Of a stretch of DNA of 9,876 nucleotides, positions 9,302 through 9,876 are shown one piece after another. Below the pieces are notes generated by a model. That model made no database searches, was not told the DNA's origin, and saw only the letters and a list, made by a program, of their open reading frames with translations. The position numbers and the translations under genes were made by a program. This stretch comes from an uncultured Oscillospiraceae bacterium (lineage in GTDB: Bacteria > Bacillota > Clostridia > Oscillospirales > Acutalibacteraceae), in contig UQNI01000059.1 in assembly GCA_900542375.1 (NCBI GenBank), forward strand, positions 1 through 9,876, in the 5' to 3' direction. Numbering within the stretch: the first letter of the stretch is position 1; each line of letters opens with the position of its first letter.

Positions 9302-9389
9302 AAGTAATTTACTTTATATGTTATTTTTAAGAATAACATATAACCAAAAAAATTTCCATATGTTGTATTAAAAATACAAAAATTTGTAT
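9302..9389. repeat. Three AT-rich palindromes in the intergenic region
   Basis: The first is AAGTAA-T-TTACTT at 9302-9314. The second has perfect 12-base arms TTATATGTTATT (9314-9325) and AATAACATATAA (9332-9343) around a loop with a TTAA core, so the whole 30 bases is nearly a perfect palindrome. The third is ATACAAA-AA-TTTGTAT at 9374-9389. None is followed by a T-run on either strand, so operators are more likely than terminators. In DNA this AT-rich, chance palindromes are more frequent, but 12-base perfect arms are hard to dismiss. Confidence 0.55.
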
Positions 9390-9392
9390 CCA

Positions 9393-9421
9393 ATGATAAC
9401 TAAATGCAAAAAGTATTGCAA
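9393..9421 (-). promoter_or_regulatory. Candidate sigma-A promoter for the giant adhesin
   Basis: On the minus strand TTGCAA (9421-9416, four of six to consensus) is followed after exactly 17 bases by TATCAT (9398-9393, five of six). Transcription would start near 9386, giving a leader of about 275 bases. The third palindrome (9374-9389) would lie over the start site, where a repressor could act. The call is tentative because such matches are common in AT-rich DNA. Confidence 0.4.
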
Positions 9422-9433
9422 AATACATTACTC

Positions 9434-9464
9434 TTGACACAAACATAAAGGTTTTGCTTATAGA
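9434..9464 (+). promoter_or_regulatory. Candidate rightward promoter upstream of the GH3 remnant
   Basis: A perfect TTGACA (-35) lies at 9434-9439. The best -10 choices are CTTATA at 9457-9462 (17-base spacer) or TATAGA at 9459-9464 (19-base spacer). It points toward the ribosome binding site at 9527-9532. Its -35 lies only 12 bases from that of the proposed minus-strand promoter, a back-to-back divergent layout. Confidence 0.45.
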
Positions 9465-9542
9465 CTTATTATGCAATCATGGTTTATATACAAAAATTTA
9501 TAAATAAAAATACCTAATGATGGAATAAGGAGTAAAAAATAT

Positions 9543-9572
9543 ATGCATACTTTAAAAAGAGTCTCACTTTGA
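9543..9572 (+). other. Nine-codon frame with its own ribosome binding site, in frame with the GH3 remnant
   Basis: AAGGAG at 9527-9532 stands ten bases before ATG 9543. The frame reads MHTLKRVSL and stops at TGA 9570-9572. The codons after that stop, in the same frame, become the GH3 C-terminal domain. It may be the surviving start of the original gene fused to its 3' part by a deletion, or a chance ATG. Nine residues are too few to assign. Confidence 0.35.
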
Positions 9573-9583
9573 AAGCGCTTTCA
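9570..9583. promoter_or_regulatory. Perfect cre/LacI-family operator palindrome
   Basis: TGAAAGCGCTTTCA is a perfect 14-base palindrome with the central CG. It fits the catabolite-responsive-element consensus TGWNANCGNTNWCA bound by CcpA, and also sites of sugar-specific LacI-type repressors. Such sites commonly control beta-glucosidase and other glycosidase genes. Here it lies about 100 bases downstream of the proposed rightward promoter, where bound CcpA or a repressor would block elongation. It overlaps the TGA stop of the short frame. Confidence 0.72.
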
Positions 9584-9876
9584 AAATATTGATAAAAATA
9601 AAATAAAAACGATTGGCGTGATCGGACCAAATGCGGACAGCAGACGCGCGTTAGTCGGCAATTATGAGGGAACGGCATCACGTTACATTACTGTGTTAGA
9701 GGGGATTGAAGATTATGTCGGCGACGATGTGAGGGTGCTCTATTCGGAGGGCTGCCATCTTTATAAGGACCGCACCAGCAATCTGGCACAGGAAAATGAC
9801 CGCATGTCAGAAGTACTTGGCGTATGCAAGGAGAGTGATGTGGTTGTCGCAGTGCTGGGACTTGACGCGGGCATTG
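9573..9876 (+). pseudogene. Family 3 glycoside hydrolase, 5'-truncated (C-terminal domain start only; runs off the window)
   Basis: The open frame after TGA 9572 reads IDKNKIKTIGVIGPNADSRR, then ALVGNYEGTASRYITVLEGI, then VLYSEGCHLYKD and SDVVVAVLGLDAGI. This is the start of the GH3 C-terminal domain as found in clostridial beta-glucosidases and beta-xylosidases, where it normally follows a (beta/alpha)8 barrel of roughly 350 residues. That barrel carries the catalytic nucleophile aspartate, and it is entirely missing. Homology appears to begin near 9588, since a DKNKIK-like linker commonly precedes KTIGVIGPN. No in-frame start with a ribosome binding site lies after the TGA. The family's reaction is release of terminal beta-linked sugars, but this fragment should be inactive. 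GC is about 51% against about 20% just upstream. It could also be an assembly chimera. The 3' end lies beyond the window. Confidence 0.75.

Larger units (their letters stand above)
9112..9542. other. Divergent AT-rich intergenic region
   Basis: No credible gene is present in these 431 bases. The lines 9241-9420 count 15-25% GC, far below either flanking gene. The region separates the leftward giant adhesin from the rightward GH3 remnant and holds the candidate promoters, palindromes and leader stem-loop listed separately. Confidence 0.8.

Noticed and set aside
9314..9343. Intrinsic terminator at the 30-base palindrome
   Set aside because: The stem is almost all A/T and is followed by no T-run on either strand.
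9618..9820. Alternative starts for the GH3 fragment (GTG 9618, ATG 9818)
   Set aside because: Neither has a ribosome binding site, and both fall inside the conserved C-terminal domain.

Overview
The window looks like Bacillota DNA, most likely from a clostridial gut or host-associated organism. This rests on a purine-rich Shine-Dalgarno sequence, a Gram-positive style secretory signal, SdrD_B-type surface repeats, a perfect CcpA/LacI-type operator palindrome and a GH3 glycosidase fragment. No species can be named from the sequence alone.

Positions 1-9111, about 92% of the window, are one enormous minus-strand gene for a secreted, modular cell-surface protein. It starts at 9111 with a good ribosome binding site and a signal peptide. 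A chitobiase/Fn3-associated type domain follows, then a long series of beta-rich adhesin and DUF11-like domains, then at least seven SdrD_B-like (Cna-B family) repeats. The gene leaves the window at position 1 inside another DUF11-like domain, so its C-terminus and cell-wall anchor are not visible. The frame breaks once, at 4556-4562, where one base appears to be missing. Frame 1 stops at 4438, but the continuing frame is open with no stop from 4558 to the window edge and carries on the same domain. Corrected, the visible part encodes about 3,037 residues.

Positions 9112-9542 are a very AT-rich intergenic region (three 60-base lines counted at 15-25% GC). It holds a candidate minus-strand promoter for the giant gene, a divergent plus-strand promoter, three AT-rich palindromes and a nested hairpin in the giant gene's leader. 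Each is a reading of the sequence and not a proven site.

Positions 9543-9876 read rightward. A ribosome binding site and ATG open a nine-codon frame that ends in TGA within a perfect cre-like palindrome. The same frame then continues as the C-terminal domain of a family 3 glycoside hydrolase, with the catalytic barrel absent. GC content jumps to about 51% there. This is either a deletion or rearrangement that left a headless pseudogene, or an assembly junction.

No RNA genes, insertion sequences or CRISPR arrays were seen. The main points of interest are the giant adhesin with its single-base break, the headless GH3 gene beside an intact operator, and the palindrome-rich divergent control region.
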